64,000 bases of DNA from Neoaquamicrobium sediminum. Lineage in GTDB: Bacteria; Pseudomonadota; Alphaproteobacteria; Rhizobiales; Rhizobiaceae. Positions 1-9,387 of this stretch are shown here, in pieces. The notes beneath the pieces are model-generated. The model was not told the origin of the DNA, did not search any database, and worked only from the letters and a program-made list of their open reading frames with translations. The position numbers and the translations under genes are program-made. The DNA lies in contig NZ_JABETK010000003.1 in assembly GCF_013240295.1 (NCBI RefSeq), positions 434,001 through 498,000 on the forward strand, in the 5' to 3' direction. Each line of letters starts with the position of its first letter. Position 1 is the first letter of the stretch.

Positions 1-180
1 CCCCACACTGTATGTAGACAGTCGGGTCATTCGCAGAGTGCTTTTTGTGAGCTTTGCTTGCTGATCGGGGCCAGCTTTCTGTGGGATGTTTTAATGCTAT
101 TTTGGAATAATTTCATTGAGATAGGGGTCGTAAGCGGCATTCTATCTGCATTACTTTGGGTCTATTTGGAACGAGGTTGA
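1..180 (+). CDS. C-terminal end of an unidentified, possibly membrane protein (partial)
   Basis: A reading frame open from the first base runs 59 codons to a TGA at 178-180. Its second half is hydrophobic (LLIGASFLWDVLMLFW, then GILSALLWVYLERG), which looks like two short membrane segments. The 5' end lies outside the window and I recognise no family. Local base composition is more A+T-rich than the rest of the window. It could be a chance frame. Confidence 0.3.
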   Translation, partial: PHTVCRQSGHSQSAFCELCLLIGASFLWDVLMLFWNNFIEIGVVSGILSALLWVYLERG

Positions 181-539
181 ACTTCGGTTCGCACATCGGA
201 ATCGTCAGATCGCCTCGACAGATAGACGTTGCGTGTCCCGCAGTAGTGGTTCGTTCGCTTGAACCGCCCCCGGGCTGTCGTTTGGCTGAATCCCGCCGTG
301 GATCTGCTAGCATCGCGACATGCATTTGGGGGCCACGACGAATGCCACGACGGACCGCGAGATGCCGATCGGTTTTAACGCGTCAAGCGCAAGCAGCTTG
401 GCCAAAACACCGGGTCGCGAAACTACAGGCCTACTTGGCGGAGGGTGGTTTTTCGCAAAGCCTTATAACCAAACGGAAGTCATCTAACCAAACGGCAGCC
501 ATCGCCGCATTCGGCGAGTTGCAGGAACTCTAATGCAGT
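181..539. other. Region without a recognisable gene
   Basis: No frame here gives a recognisable protein. The only structure noticed is a short direct repeat of taaccaaacgg (about 467 and 484). Confidence 0.4.
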
Positions 540-1196
540 CGCAATTCGGCGCGGGCCGCCCTCAACTCTTCCTGAAGTGCGCGCTCGCCGGGAGAGGGAT
601 CGGGGTGCGGCACGGTCGGCGTGAAGCTTACCAGGAGGAAGCCGCACTTTGGTGACGAGCAGCGGCATGACGGTCATCGCGACGGATCAGCCCGTCTTGC
701 CCTCCCGGATGCGTGCGTTGACAGTTACGCCTCGGATCCCGCTCGACGCCTCGCGGATTGCAGCGCGCAGTTCGACACCAGTCGGTCGCGGGCCAAGGTC
801 AGCAGGTCGCTGGTCGGCTCGCCGGCGGGATGTTCCAGATAATCTCTCGTCGTGCCATGGAAATAGAGAACGTGGCCTTTCCGGTCGATCAGCACTGACG
901 CCGGGGCCAACGCTCCAGGAGCGCGCGCCGCGCCACTTCGTCTGCCGGTGCGCGTGGCTCGGATTACGGTGGCGATTGCTTCTCCATGATGCGCGGTTCA
1001 GCGGGCCCGCAGAGGCGGATGGTAGATAAGGTCGTGCCAGTCGGCCCGAGCCTTCGGTATCTCCGCCATTTCTTCGACACCGTTTCGAACAGATCGTCGT
1101 GTCGTCCGATCGCCTTCGCATTGCCGAGAAACAGATGTCCGCCAGTCTGAGTGCGAATTGACAGAGGGCGACGATCCGCCGCTGCGCTTCCGTTCC
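540..1196 (-). pseudogene. Remnant of a CheB/CheR-type methyltransferase-PAS fusion protein
   Basis: Read on the minus strand and joining frames, the segment gives the end of a CheR methyltransferase domain (TPGTEAQRRIVALCQFAL, then GGHLFLGNAKAIGRHDDLFE and VSKKWRRYRRLGPTG), a PAS-like stretch (PASVLIDRKGHVLYFHG, then RDYLEHPAGEPTSDLL) and the start of a coiled coil (ERALQEELRAARAELRL). This order is that of the large CheB-CheR-PAS fusion proteins. At least two frameshifts, loss of the CheB part and loss of the 3' half make it a dead gene. The left end of Tn3 copy 1 lies directly upstream at 1198, so the transposon probably cut it. Confidence 0.75.
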
Positions 1197-1197
1197 A

Positions 1198-1235
1198 GGG
1201 GTCGTTTGCGGGAGGGGGCGGAATCCTACGCTAAG
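1198..1235 (+). repeat. Tn3 copy 1 left terminal inverted repeat
   Basis: 38 bp matching the reverse complement of 4846-4883. It overlaps the 3' end of the resolvase gene. Confidence 0.92.
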
Positions 1236-1840
1236 CCGAGAACACGCTTTCCGTAACTCCTGAGTTCGCCCTGGGGGCCGACATAGCGATAAAGGGTGAC
1301 GCGCTCGATCCCGAGTTCCTTACAGAGATCGGAGACGGATGTATCGCGTTGCGCCATGGCGGCCTGAGCGAGGCGCACCTGCGCCTTGGAGAGCGCGAAT
1401 TTTCTGCCTCCTTTACGGCCGCGCGCCCTGGCCGCTGCGAGTCCGGCCATGGTGCGCTCGCGGATCAGGTCTCGCTCAAATTCGGCCAAGGTTGCGAAGA
1501 TGCCGAAGACCATACGGCCGGATGCGGTCGTAGTGTCGATTTCGGCGCCCTTTCCGGTCAGCACCCGCAGGCCGATCTTCTGGTCTGATAGACCCTTTAC
1601 GGTGTTGACGAGATGGGCAAGCGACCGCCCGAGGCGATCGAGCTTCCAGACCACCAGTACATCGCCGACACGTAACGCTTTGAGGCATGCGGTCAGTCCG
1701 GGACGATCGTCGCGGCTGCCTGAAGCGCGATCCTCATAGATATTGTCCTGTTCGACGCCTGCGGCACGCAGAGCATCGTGCTGCAGGTCAAGGGACTGGG
1801 AACCATCGGCCTTCGAGATACGGGCGTATCCAATCAGCAT
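1226..1840 (-). CDS. tnpR: Tn3-family serine recombinase (resolvase)
   Basis: 204-residue small serine recombinase that resolves Tn3 cointegrates at the adjacent res region. The N-terminus MLIGYARISKADGSQ carries the nucleophilic Ser9. Further family motifs are VVWKLDRLGRSLAHL, the long helix FGIFATLAEFERDLIRER and a C-terminal Hin-type helix-turn-helix (SVSDLCKELGIERVTLYRY). I chose the ATG at 1840 because family members begin MLIGYAR; the frame stays open 23 codons further upstream. It is divergent from tnpA, with a 125-bp gap. It is nearly identical to the copy at 33791-34405, so both could act on either transposon. Confidence 0.93.
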   Translation of the reverse strand: MLIGYARISKADGSQSLDLQHDALRAAGVEQDNIYEDRASGSRDDRPGLTACLKALRVGDVLVVWKLDRLGRSLAHLVNTVKGLSDQKIGLRVLTGKGAEIDTTTASGRMVFGIFATLAEFERDLIRERTMAGLAAARARGRKGGRKFALSKAQVRLAQAAMAQRDTSVSDLCKELGIERVTLYRYVGPQGELRSYGKRVLGLA

Positions 1841-1965
1841 GTTTCTTAAACGGCGGTTTGAGGCAGCGCAGTAGCCGGGGTTGGACTGTACGCTGGAAAT
1901 GTATCTCAACCAGCTTCATAAACAAAGCATCTTGAACATCATTTGATTTTGAAAAAGGAACATGG
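1841..1965. promoter_or_regulatory. Intergenic res/promoter region of Tn3 copy 1
   Basis: This 125-bp A+T-richer gap between divergent tnpR and tnpA is where Tn3 elements carry their resolution site and both promoters. The tnpA ribosome-binding site AAAAAGGAA lies just before the start codon. Sub-sites I-III were not resolved by eye. Confidence 0.6.
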
Positions 1966-4850
1966 ATGCCGCGTCGTGTCACTTTAACCGATCGGCAGAA
2001 GGACGCGCTGTTGCGCCTGCCGACTTCGCAGGCGGATTTGCTCAAGCACTACACGCTGAGCGACGAGGATCTCGGGCATATCAGGCAGCGCCGCCGCCCG
2101 CACAACAGGTTTGGCTTTGCCCTGCAATTATGTGTTCTCCGTTATCCTGGGCGAGTGCTGGCCCCGGGTGAGCTGATTCCGGCGGAAGTCATCGAGTTCA
2201 TCGGAGCGCAGCTTGGTCTGCACGCCGACGATCTCGTTGATTATGCCGCGCGCGAGGAGACGCGACACGAGCACCTTGCCGAATTGCGGGGGCTCTACGG
2301 ATTCCGTACCTTCGCCGGACGCGGCGCGCGCGAACTGAAGGAGTGGTTGTTCCGGGAAGCCGAGTTGGCGGTTTCGAACGACGATATCGCCCGTCGCTTC
2401 GTAATCGAATGCCGTCGCACCCGCACGGTTCTCCCTGCGACATCCACGATCGAGCGGCTTTGTGCCACGGCTCTGGTCGATGCTGAGCGGCGGATCGAGA
2501 CAAGAATTGCCGGCCGCCTTTCACCGCCCATCCGGGAGCAGTTGTTGGCATTGCTCGAGGACACGGTTGACGATCGGGTGACCCGTTTCGTCTGGCTGCG
2601 GCAGTTCGAGCCCGGTTCGAACTCTTTGTCTGCGAATCGGCTTCTTGACCGGCTAGAATACCTGCAACGTCTCGATCTTCCCGAGGATCTGCTGACTGGA
2701 GTTCCCGCTCATCGCGCAACGCGGCTGCGCAGGCAGGGCGAGCGGTACTATGCCGACGGCATGCGTGATCTCCCGGAGGACAGGCGGCTTGCGATTCTGG
2801 CCGTGTGCGCGTCGGAATGGCAGGCGATGCTCGCCGACGCCGCGATCGAAACCCATGATCGGATCGTCGGCAGGCTATACCGGGCCTCGGAACGGATTTG
2901 CCAGGCGAAGGTTGCGGATGAAGCGAACGCGGTGCGCGCCGCCTTGAAATCCTTCGCCGAAATCGGTGGGAGCTTGCTCGATGCACAGGATGACGGCCAG
3001 CCGCTGGAAACCGTCATCGCGGATGGATCGGGCTGGGACGGCTTCAGGGCCCTTGTCGCCACGGCCGCCAGCCTGACCGCCATCATGGCGGACGACCCGC
3101 TCAATCATGTGCTCGACGGCTATCATCGCTTCCGGCGCTATGCCCCACGGATGCTGCGTTTACTCGACCTTCGGGCCGCGCCGGTCGCGAGGCCGCTAGT
3201 GGAAGCGGTGATGATCCTGCGCAATGGTTTGAACGATACAGCGCATACCGACTTCCTGCGGCCGAGTTCGAAATGGCATCGTCATCTTCGCGCCCAGGCG
3301 GCTGGCGACGGCCGCCTTTGGGAGATCGCGGTGCTGTTCCATCTGCGCGACGCGTTCCGCTCGGGGATGTCTGGCTGGTACGATCCCGGCGCTACGGTGA
3401 TCTGAAACAGGTTCTCGTTCCTGCGCAAGCCGTGGCGGAAAGCAGCCGTCTCGCTGTACCATTGCGGCCTGAGGAATGGCTGGCAGATCGGCAAGAGCGC
3501 CTCGATATCCGGTTGCGCGAGCTTGGCCGCGCCGCGCGCATGGGCACGATTCCCGGCGGGTCGATCGAGAACGGCATCCTGCATATTGAAAAACTTGAAG
3601 CCGCTGCACCGGACGGTGCCGAGGATCTGGTGCTCGATCTTTACAAGCAGATACCGCTCACACGCATCACCAATCTTTTGTTGGAGGTCGACGCCGCGAT
3701 CGGCTTCTGCGAGGCCTTCACCCATTTGCGCACCGGTGCGCCCTGCGCCGACCGGATCGGACTGATGAACGTCATTCTCGCGGAAGGGGTCAATCTCGGC
3801 CTGCGAAAGATGGCGGACGCCACAAACACCCACACCTTCTGGGAACTGATCCGTATCGCACGGTGGCATGCCGAAGGCGAAGCCTACGACCGGGCACTGG
3901 CCATGGTGGTTGAGGCGCAGGCCCGTTTACCGATGGCTCAATTCTGGGGCGCTGGTATCTCAGCATCGAGCGACGGTCAGTTCTTCGCCGCGACCGAGCA
4001 GGGCGAGGCCATGAACCTGGTCAACGCGAAATACGGCAACACCCCCGGCCTGAAAGCTTACACCCACGTCTCAGATCAATACGCACCGTTCGCAACCCGG
4101 GTAATCCCCGCAACAGCAAGCGAGGCGCCCTACATCCTCGACGGCCTGCTCATGAACGATACCGGCCGCCATATCCGTGAGCAGTTCGCCGATACTGGTG
4201 GCTTCACCGACCACGTCTTTGCCGCCTGCGCCATTCTCGGCTACCGGTTCGCTCCGCGCATCCGGGATCTGCCGTCCAAACGGCTCTATGCGTTCAATCC
4301 GTCTGCCGCGCCGGCGCACTTGCGCGCCATGATCGGCGGAAAGATCAACCAGGCCATGATTGAGCGCAACTGGCCCGATATCCTGCGTATCGCCGCCACC
4401 ATAGCGGCCGGAAGTGTCGCGCCCAGCCAGATCCTGCGCAAGCTCGCCTCCTATCCACGGCAGAACGAACTGGCGACAGCTCTCCGAGAAGTCGGCCGCG
4501 TCGAGCGCACGCTGTTCATGATCGACTGGATTCTGGACGCCGATTTGCAACGTCGTGCCCAGATCGGCCTCAACAAGGGCGAGGCCCATCACGCGCTGAA
4601 ACGGGCCATCAGCTTCCACCGGCGCGGCGAAATACGCGATCGTTCCGCTGAAGGCCAGCATTACCGTATTGCCGGCATGAACCTGCTCGCCGCCATCATC
4701 ATCTTCTGGAACACCATGAAGCTCGGCGGCGTCGTTGCCACCCAGAAGCGCGAGGGAAAGCTGCTATCGGCCGATCTCCTGGCCCATGTCTCGCCGCTCG
4801 GCTGGGAGCACATCAATCTCACCGGCGAATACCGATGGCCGAAACCTTAG
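1966..4850 (+). CDS. tnpA: Tn3-family transposase, one frameshift
   Basis: About 961 residues, the family's normal size. It catalyses replicative transposition. The N-terminal DUF4158 region starts MPRRVTLTDRQKDALLRLP. The C-terminal catalytic domain has the expected acidic residues in ASSDGQFFAA, DTGGFTDHVFAA and LNKGEAHHALKRAI. The frame breaks at the GGGG run 3363-3366. The intact copy at 30780-33665 reads FRSGDVWLARSRR there, and restoring one G recovers a continuous protein (span length is 2 modulo 3). This is either a sequence error or a fresh inactivation. The stop codon lies inside the right inverted repeat, as in copy 2. Confidence 0.9.
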
Positions 4851-4883
4851 CGTAGGATTCCGCCCCCTCCCGCAAACGACCCC
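4846..4883 (-). repeat. Tn3 copy 1 right terminal inverted repeat
   Basis: Reverse complement of 1198-1235. It includes the tnpA stop codon. Confidence 0.92.
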
Positions 4884-4927
4884 CTCATCGGCAACAAGCT
4901 GGTGCCCAGAAGCCGGCAAGAACGGCT

Positions 4928-5477
4928 TCAACCCGCCTCCAGCGCGCCGCCGAGCCGGCTCGGCGAATAATGCGGGGTGACATAGAGCGGCAGCGCGCTC
5001 ACCAGCGTGGCGTAGAGATAGACGCCCGAGATGTTCTCAAAAAGGAACGAACGCACCAGCGTCGGCGCAACGACCCGCAGGGCCGTCGCACGGCTCCCCC
5101 AAAGGATCCGAACCAATCAGCTGACAAGAAATAGATCAAGGCATGCAGCCCGACAAAACCGAGCACACGCACGGGCAGGTCTGCAAGAACGATGGAACTG
5201 AGTTTGTAGCTGCGACCCGGAGTTGCAACAATCCACGCAAAGAGAAAGAAACTCACGTAGTTCAACAAGAAGACAACCGGAAGACCGTTCGTCACGACCT
5301 GCCGCAAGAACCTGCTGAGCGGCGGACCACCACCCAGCAGAAGAGTGCCGAAGCCGGGGGCAGTATCACGTAAGCCAGAAGCACCGGGATCAGGCCGAGG
5401 AGGCTGAAAACGAGTGCATTTCGCGCGAAACGCAGGGCCGGCATGTTGATGGCGAAATGTTTCCGCATGAACCGCAA
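4928..5477 (-). pseudogene. Frameshifted membrane protein of unknown family
   Basis: Three minus-strand frames join into one hydrophobic protein. It starts MRFMRKHFAINMPALRFARN, continues with LVFSLLGLIPVLLAYVILPP, then VFLLNYVSFFLFAWIVATPG and LGFVGLHALIYFLSADWFG, and ends ISGVYLYATLVSALPLY followed by VTPHYSPSRLGGALEAG. I count four or five membrane segments over about 180 residues. Two frame breaks (about 5100 and 5340) interrupt it. The hydrophobic pattern continues cleanly across both, so the gene was intact recently or the breaks are sequence errors. The family is not recognised. Confidence 0.55.
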
Positions 5478-5511
5478 TCTGACACGCTTGTTGAATGAAG
5501 GTCGATAGCAC

Positions 5512-5798
5512 GATTGTGGTGTAGGAAATGGATTAGCAGCCAGCCTAATTAATGCTCGATGCTTTTTCGCCTTTGGGTCGAACAGGATAGATACCTGTGC
5601 GCCTAGCGCGCCCCGGTAAAAAATTTCGTGAAAGTGTAGGAGCGTTAAGGGCTAGGGCCAAAGACAAAGAATGGTGCTTTGGGGCGAGTCACCGATGCCA
5701 GCCCATGCCGTCGGGTACGAACAACCATGCGTTCGGGTTCTACTTGGCCCAACGTCCAATTTTTTGGGCTACGAAACCCTGAACCAGATGGAATAACG
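5512..5798. other. Intergenic stretch, nothing recognised
   Basis: No convincing gene or structured repeat was found between the broken membrane-protein gene and the IS256 remnant. It is A+T-richer than the neighbouring genes. Confidence 0.4.
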
Positions 5799-6024
5799 AT
5801 GACCGACGAGAGAATGGCGCTGTTCGTCTGACCAAAAAGCAGGCCGAAAGGGATCTGGTGCGCGAGATGCTGGCCTATGCGGCCGCCCGGATCATGGAGG
5901 TGGAAGTGGAACTGCGCACCGGCGCCGCGAACGGCACGCGGTCACCGCTGCGCGAGGTTCAGCGTATTGGATACCGGGAATGGGACAGGGATGTGCTTGT
6001 CGGCACCGCGGCGTCAGGCAAATA
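5799..6024 (+). pseudogene. IS256-family transposase remnant (N-terminal end only)
   Basis: The start MTDERMAL followed, after a frameshift near 5830, by QAERDLVREMLAYAAARIM, EVEVELRTGAANGTRSPL and QRIGYREWDRDVLVGTA matches the N-terminal region of IS256-type transposases (compare the usual RNGYRERDWDTR...GTVEL). It ends at a TAG after about 75 codons, where the full protein has about 400 residues, so the catalytic DDE core is missing. It is a dead relic. Confidence 0.65.
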
Positions 6025-6700
6025 GTTCAGGGCACTCACGGGCGCATTTATTAGTCAGGATAATGTAGACCAGATGCAGCGTTGCGAGACCCGCCAGCAG
6101 GCAGAAAAACGAAATATATGCGAATTGCAGGAAGGCGATATCGACCACGATCACCGCCCCCAGCGTCAGGGCGAAATGGCGCATGTGTTTGTAATGCGAC
6201 AGCGCCGGTGGCAGGGTGATGAGGGTCACATAGATCGTATTAGTCAGCCAGCGCGGCATCATGAAATCAAGCCACATGGATTTTTCATAGGCCAGTGACT
6301 GGTTGTTGATCTCGACCACGACCATGCTGCTGTTCAGCCCGTGCGGGATGTAGAGCAACAGCCCGAAGGCCAGCCCGATCAGCGCCATGAGGCGGAACAA
6401 CCGCTTGCGCGGACTGTCATCCGGTTCAAGCACGTAGACCGAGAACGGCACCCAGATCGGCCACATGAACCATGTGAAGAAGATGAAACCCATCGCCCCC
6501 CACAAGACCGTCAGGGGATCGTTTCCGTTCATGCCGACCCAGACGAAGCCCTCGGTGAACTGCTGCAGTCCGGCAAAAAGCGGCATCAGGGCAAGCGGGA
6601 GATAGCGTTTGTTGCGCCGCCAAGCCACAATTGAAATGGCCGTGCCGCCGCCAACAAGAAAAACACTGGCGGCAAAGCTGACTTGAGCGGACAGGCACAT
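6014..6700 (-). CDS. DUF6629 family membrane protein
   Basis: 228-residue integral membrane protein that I place in the DUF6629 family from its opening MCLSAQVSFAASVFLVGGG and the stretch LFAGLQQFTEGFVWVGM. About seven hydrophobic segments are visible, separated by short polar loops such as SVYVLEPDDSPRKRLFR. The frame is open 12 codons upstream, but I chose the ATG at 6700 because GAGGGAAG sits 5 bases before it. It diverges from the nuo-like operon, and the 256-bp gap between them may hold shared control sites. Function is unknown. Confidence 0.75.
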   Translation of the reverse strand: MCLSAQVSFAASVFLVGGGTAISIVAWRRNKRYLPLALMPLFAGLQQFTEGFVWVGMNGNDPLTVLWGAMGFIFFTWFMWPIWVPFSVYVLEPDDSPRKRLFRLMALIGLAFGLLLYIPHGLNSSMVVVEINNQSLAYEKSMWLDFMMPRWLTNTIYVTLITLPPALSHYKHMRHFALTLGAVIVVDIAFLQFAYISFFCLLAGLATLHLVYIILTNKCARECPELFA

Positions 6701-6762
6701 TTGACTTCCCTCTGTCATGTTTCTTCGGATCGTCAATCATGCAACGCTAAATCACCGGCCAC

Positions 6763-6784
6763 CCAATTGGAAGAAACCAATTGG
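6763..6784. promoter_or_regulatory. Twin CCAATTGG palindromes (candidate operator)
   Basis: Two copies of the perfect palindrome CCAATTGG (6763-6770 and 6777-6784) are separated by 6 bases, giving a 14-bp centre-to-centre spacing in the divergent gap between the DUF6629 gene and the nuo-like operon. This spacing and symmetry suit a regulator dimer, but no binding protein is known. Confidence 0.4.
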
Positions 6785-6956
6785 AGACCTGTGTTCTTGA
6801 AGTCCCAAGCCCGGAATTTTCGGAGAGCTGTAATAATCCGTTGCGCGCAGCGTCTTAGCATAACGGCAGCATGGCCGCTGGCGTTGGTTTGATTGTGCCT
6901 TTCTGCTTAAACCCTTAACACTTTAGAGAGTCGAGCACCCGAAGGAGATAACACGG

Positions 6957-7319
6957 ATGAGCGAGCTTTCCCAATACGCGATCCTTTTCGGGCTGAGTGT
7001 CGGTGTGTTCGGTTTCGTGCTCAGCCTCTACGGGCTCGCCCGGGCCATCGGGCGCACGCGCTCGGAACCGGGCAAGGACGTGCCCGCCACGGCCGGTACC
7101 TTGTCGCGCGATCCGGTCTGGGTCCGCTATCATGCGCGCTATGCCGGTTATGCGCTGCTGTTTCTGGCCTTTGATATGGAGATGGCGTTCATGTATCCGT
7201 GGGCGGTCGTCTACCGCGAAGAAGGGCTGATCGCATTGCTCGACATGGGCGTTTTCCTCTCAATCCTGTTCCTGGGCCTGCTCTATGGCTGGAGCCAGGG
7301 CGCGTTGAGGCGGCAATGA
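6957..7319 (+). CDS. nuoA: Complex-I-like membrane subunit A
   Basis: 120-residue protein with three membrane helices, homologous to subunit A of NADH:quinone oxidoreductase. The second helix carries LLFLAFDMEMAFMYPWAVVY, with the conserved acidic pair (Asp73, Glu75) and the YPW motif. A strong ribosome-binding site (GAAGGAGAT) precedes the ATG. It is the first gene of a tightly packed operon: its TGA overlaps the next ATG. In ordinary complex I this subunit helps link the quinone site to the proton channels. What it does here depends on the unusual second gene. Confidence 0.88.
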   Translation: MSELSQYAILFGLSVGVFGFVLSLYGLARAIGRTRSEPGKDVPATAGTLSRDPVWVRYHARYAGYALLFLAFDMEMAFMYPWAVVYREEGLIALLDMGVFLSILFLGLLYGWSQGALRRQ

Positions 7320-9387
7320 CCATAGCCGGGGCGCGAGAGGGCGCGATGTACGGGATCAGGCGGGCGGTCGCGGCGGCCATGGCGCGCGATCTGACGGCCT
7401 TTGTGCTGCCCGGCCCGTCTGTCGCGCGGTCGATGGGGATCGACCTTGCCAATGCGCACCTGCGGATTGTGGGCACCCCGCGCCATGCGAACGTGCTGAT
7501 TATTGCGGGCCCCTTGGACGTAGGGCTGCGCGATGCGGCCGCCGTGGCCTATGCACAGATGCCGCGTCCGCGCACGATCCTTGCACTGGGCGCGGGCGAC
7601 ATCGCCCCGTTGCCCGATGCGGACGTCTCGGCACCACTGACACAGGCCGGGCTGCACTCTGGGTTGGCCGATCTGCGCCGCGTTGTCGCGGCAGGCGCGT
7701 TTCGCGCAAACACCGGGGAGTTTACCGCCGCCGCTCTTGAGGTGCGCGTGGAATACACCTGCCCAATGCATCCCGAGATTGTCCGCGACGCCCCCGGAGA
7801 CTGCCCCAAATGTGGCATGACGCTGGTGCCGCGCGAAACAGCGTCCGATGGACATGGTGGGCACGGTGGCCACGACATGCCCCGGGAGGACAGGCCAAAC
7901 CCCGCCGATCACGCACATGCGGGCCACGCTCACGACGCGGGCGGGTCGGGGGCATACACTTGCCCGATGCACCCCGAGGTGATCAGCGACGCATCAGGCA
8001 AGTGCCCCAAATGCGGCATGAACCTGGCGAAGGCGGAGGAGGTGGAAAGCCACGGTCACGGGCATGGGCATGGGCACGCAAGCCACGCGCCCTCCGCGCA
8101 TGGCGATCATGCCGGTCACGACGACAAGGCGGGCGGGTCGGGGGCATATAGTTGCCCGATGCACCCCGAGGTGATCAGCGATGCACCGGGCAAGTGCCCT
8201 AAATGCGGCATGAACCTGGTGAAGGCGGAGGAGGTGGAAAGCCACGGTCCCGGTCACGGTCACGGGCATGGCGGTCACGGCGGGCATGGCAAACAGCAGG
8301 ACCATTCCGGCCACGATGGGCATGCCGGACATGGCGGCCACTCCAAGGCCACTATCGACGGGATCGAGCCGCATTTCATGTCGATGGTCGAACTGACGGA
8401 AGGCCAGCCGCGCAGCAGCGACGGGTTGCAGATGGACTGGATCGAGGTGCCGTTCGGGCCGTTCTTTCCGGGCCTGCCCGCAGGGCTGCGCCTGACCCTG
8501 ACGCTGGACGGCGATACCGTGGCGGCCAGCGAGGTCAGGAGCCTTGTGGGCAGGGCGGAACTGGTGGATGGTCCGCCGATGGCGGTGGTCGATTTCGTCG
8601 AGCGTCTGGCCGCGATGATGCCGCTCAGCCCCGTGGCCTATCGCATTCTCGCCTGCGCATCGATCGAGGAGGCCGCCCGCGTCGACCCCGGCCAGAACGC
8701 GCGCCGTGGCCGCGCCGCCGCGGGGAACGCGAGCGGATCGTCAGCCATCTGGGCTGGCTGGCCGAGTTCGGCACGCAGTCGGGGTTTCTCTGGCTTGCCG
8801 CGCGGGCCGGGGCGTTGCAACTGGCGGTGCGGGACGCTGACATTGACGGGATCGCCGCGCAGGCCCTGGCGATCCGGCGGCTGATCCGCCGGGTCGAGGC
8901 AGCGCCGCTGATGCGGATGCGGCTGGGACGGATTGCGCGCATCGGCAAGGACACCCCGGCGAGCGGCCCGGTGGACCGGGCGCGGGGTGGCGGATCGGAT
9001 GCCCGTACGGGTGATCCAACGCTGAAGGATCTCGGGTTCGAAATGCGCGTCCGCAACGGCGGCGATGCGCTGGCGCGGCTGCGGCTGCGCTGCGACGAGA
9101 TCGCCCAAAGCCTCGACCTGATCGCGGCCGCCGGGATGATTGCTGTGCCGCAGGTGCCGGATGTGGACAGGGTGTCGGGCGAGGGCGAGGCTCGCATCGA
9201 AACACCGCGCGGCACGGCGTCGCTGCGCGTGAAGCTGGCCAATGGCAAGGTGGTCGAGGCCGATCTCGACACGCCGACAGACGTGAACATCGCCCTTGTC
9301 GAAACGGTGACGGCGCAGCGGGAACTGGGCGATGCCCTGAGCGCCGTCGCCTCGCTCGACCTGTCGCCCTGGGAGGTGCGTGGATGA
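7316..9387 (+). CDS. Fusion: NuoB-like domain + three heavy-metal-binding domains + NuoD/hydrogenase-large-subunit-like domain (one frameshift)
   Basis: About 690 residues. Residues 1-145 resemble NuoB/small hydrogenase subunits (HANVLIIAGPLDVG, YAQMPRPRTILALGAGD), but none of the four cysteines that bind cluster N2 is present. Residues about 147-171, 214-238 and 278-302 are three heavy-metal-binding domains (YTCPMHPE...CPKCGM-type), joined by linkers rich in HGHGHGH. The rest resembles NuoD (IEVPFGPFFPGLPAGLRLTL; final SLDLSPWEVRG) without hydrogenase metal-binding cysteines. The frame breaks at the G run 8722-8725; one added G joins the halves, and the span is 2 modulo 3. The start at 7316 overlaps nuoA's stop and the end overlaps the nuoH start. 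I infer a metal-binding peripheral arm with no electron-transfer role. Confidence 0.82.
7937..8057 (+). repeat. Direct repeat, unit 1 (metal-binding domain 2)
   Basis: This 121-bp stretch recurs with few changes at 8129-8249, exactly 192 bp (64 codons) downstream. It encodes the GGSGAYTCPMHPE...CPKCGM domain and the start of the His-rich linker. Confidence 0.85.
8129..8249 (+). repeat. Direct repeat, unit 2 (metal-binding domain 3)
   Basis: In-frame tandem duplicate of 7937-8057. The few differences include ACT to AGT and GCATCA to GCACCG, implying recent duplication. Domain 1 (about 7754-7828) is more diverged. Confidence 0.85.

Larger units (their letters stand above)
1198..4883 (+). mobile_element. 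Tn3-family transposon, copy 1 (tnpR-res-tnpA)
   Basis: The element is bounded by 38-bp inverted repeats that begin GGGGTCGTTTGCGGG and end TACGCTAAG. It holds a divergent serine resolvase (minus) and a Tn3-type transposase (plus) and no passenger gene. A near-identical copy lies inverted at 30747-34433. The lengths, 3,686 and 3,687 bp, differ only by the base missing in this copy's tnpA. The flanking pentamers (TTCCA left, CTCAT right) do not match, so there is no target duplication. That points to recombination or deletion after insertion. Confidence 0.95.

Noticed and set aside
3273..3405. Programmed frameshift in tnpA copy 1
   Set aside because: The second copy reads straight through with one more G. 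A plain deletion or sequence error is simpler.
1193..4888. Target-site duplication for Tn3 copy 1
   Set aside because: Flanks TTCCA and CTCAT differ. Pairing with the flanks of copy 2, directly or after inversion, also fails.
7852..8345. Tandem GGTCACGG/GGGCATGG units as a possible CRISPR or satellite array
   Set aside because: They are codons for the His-Gly linker of the fusion protein, in frame, without spacers.
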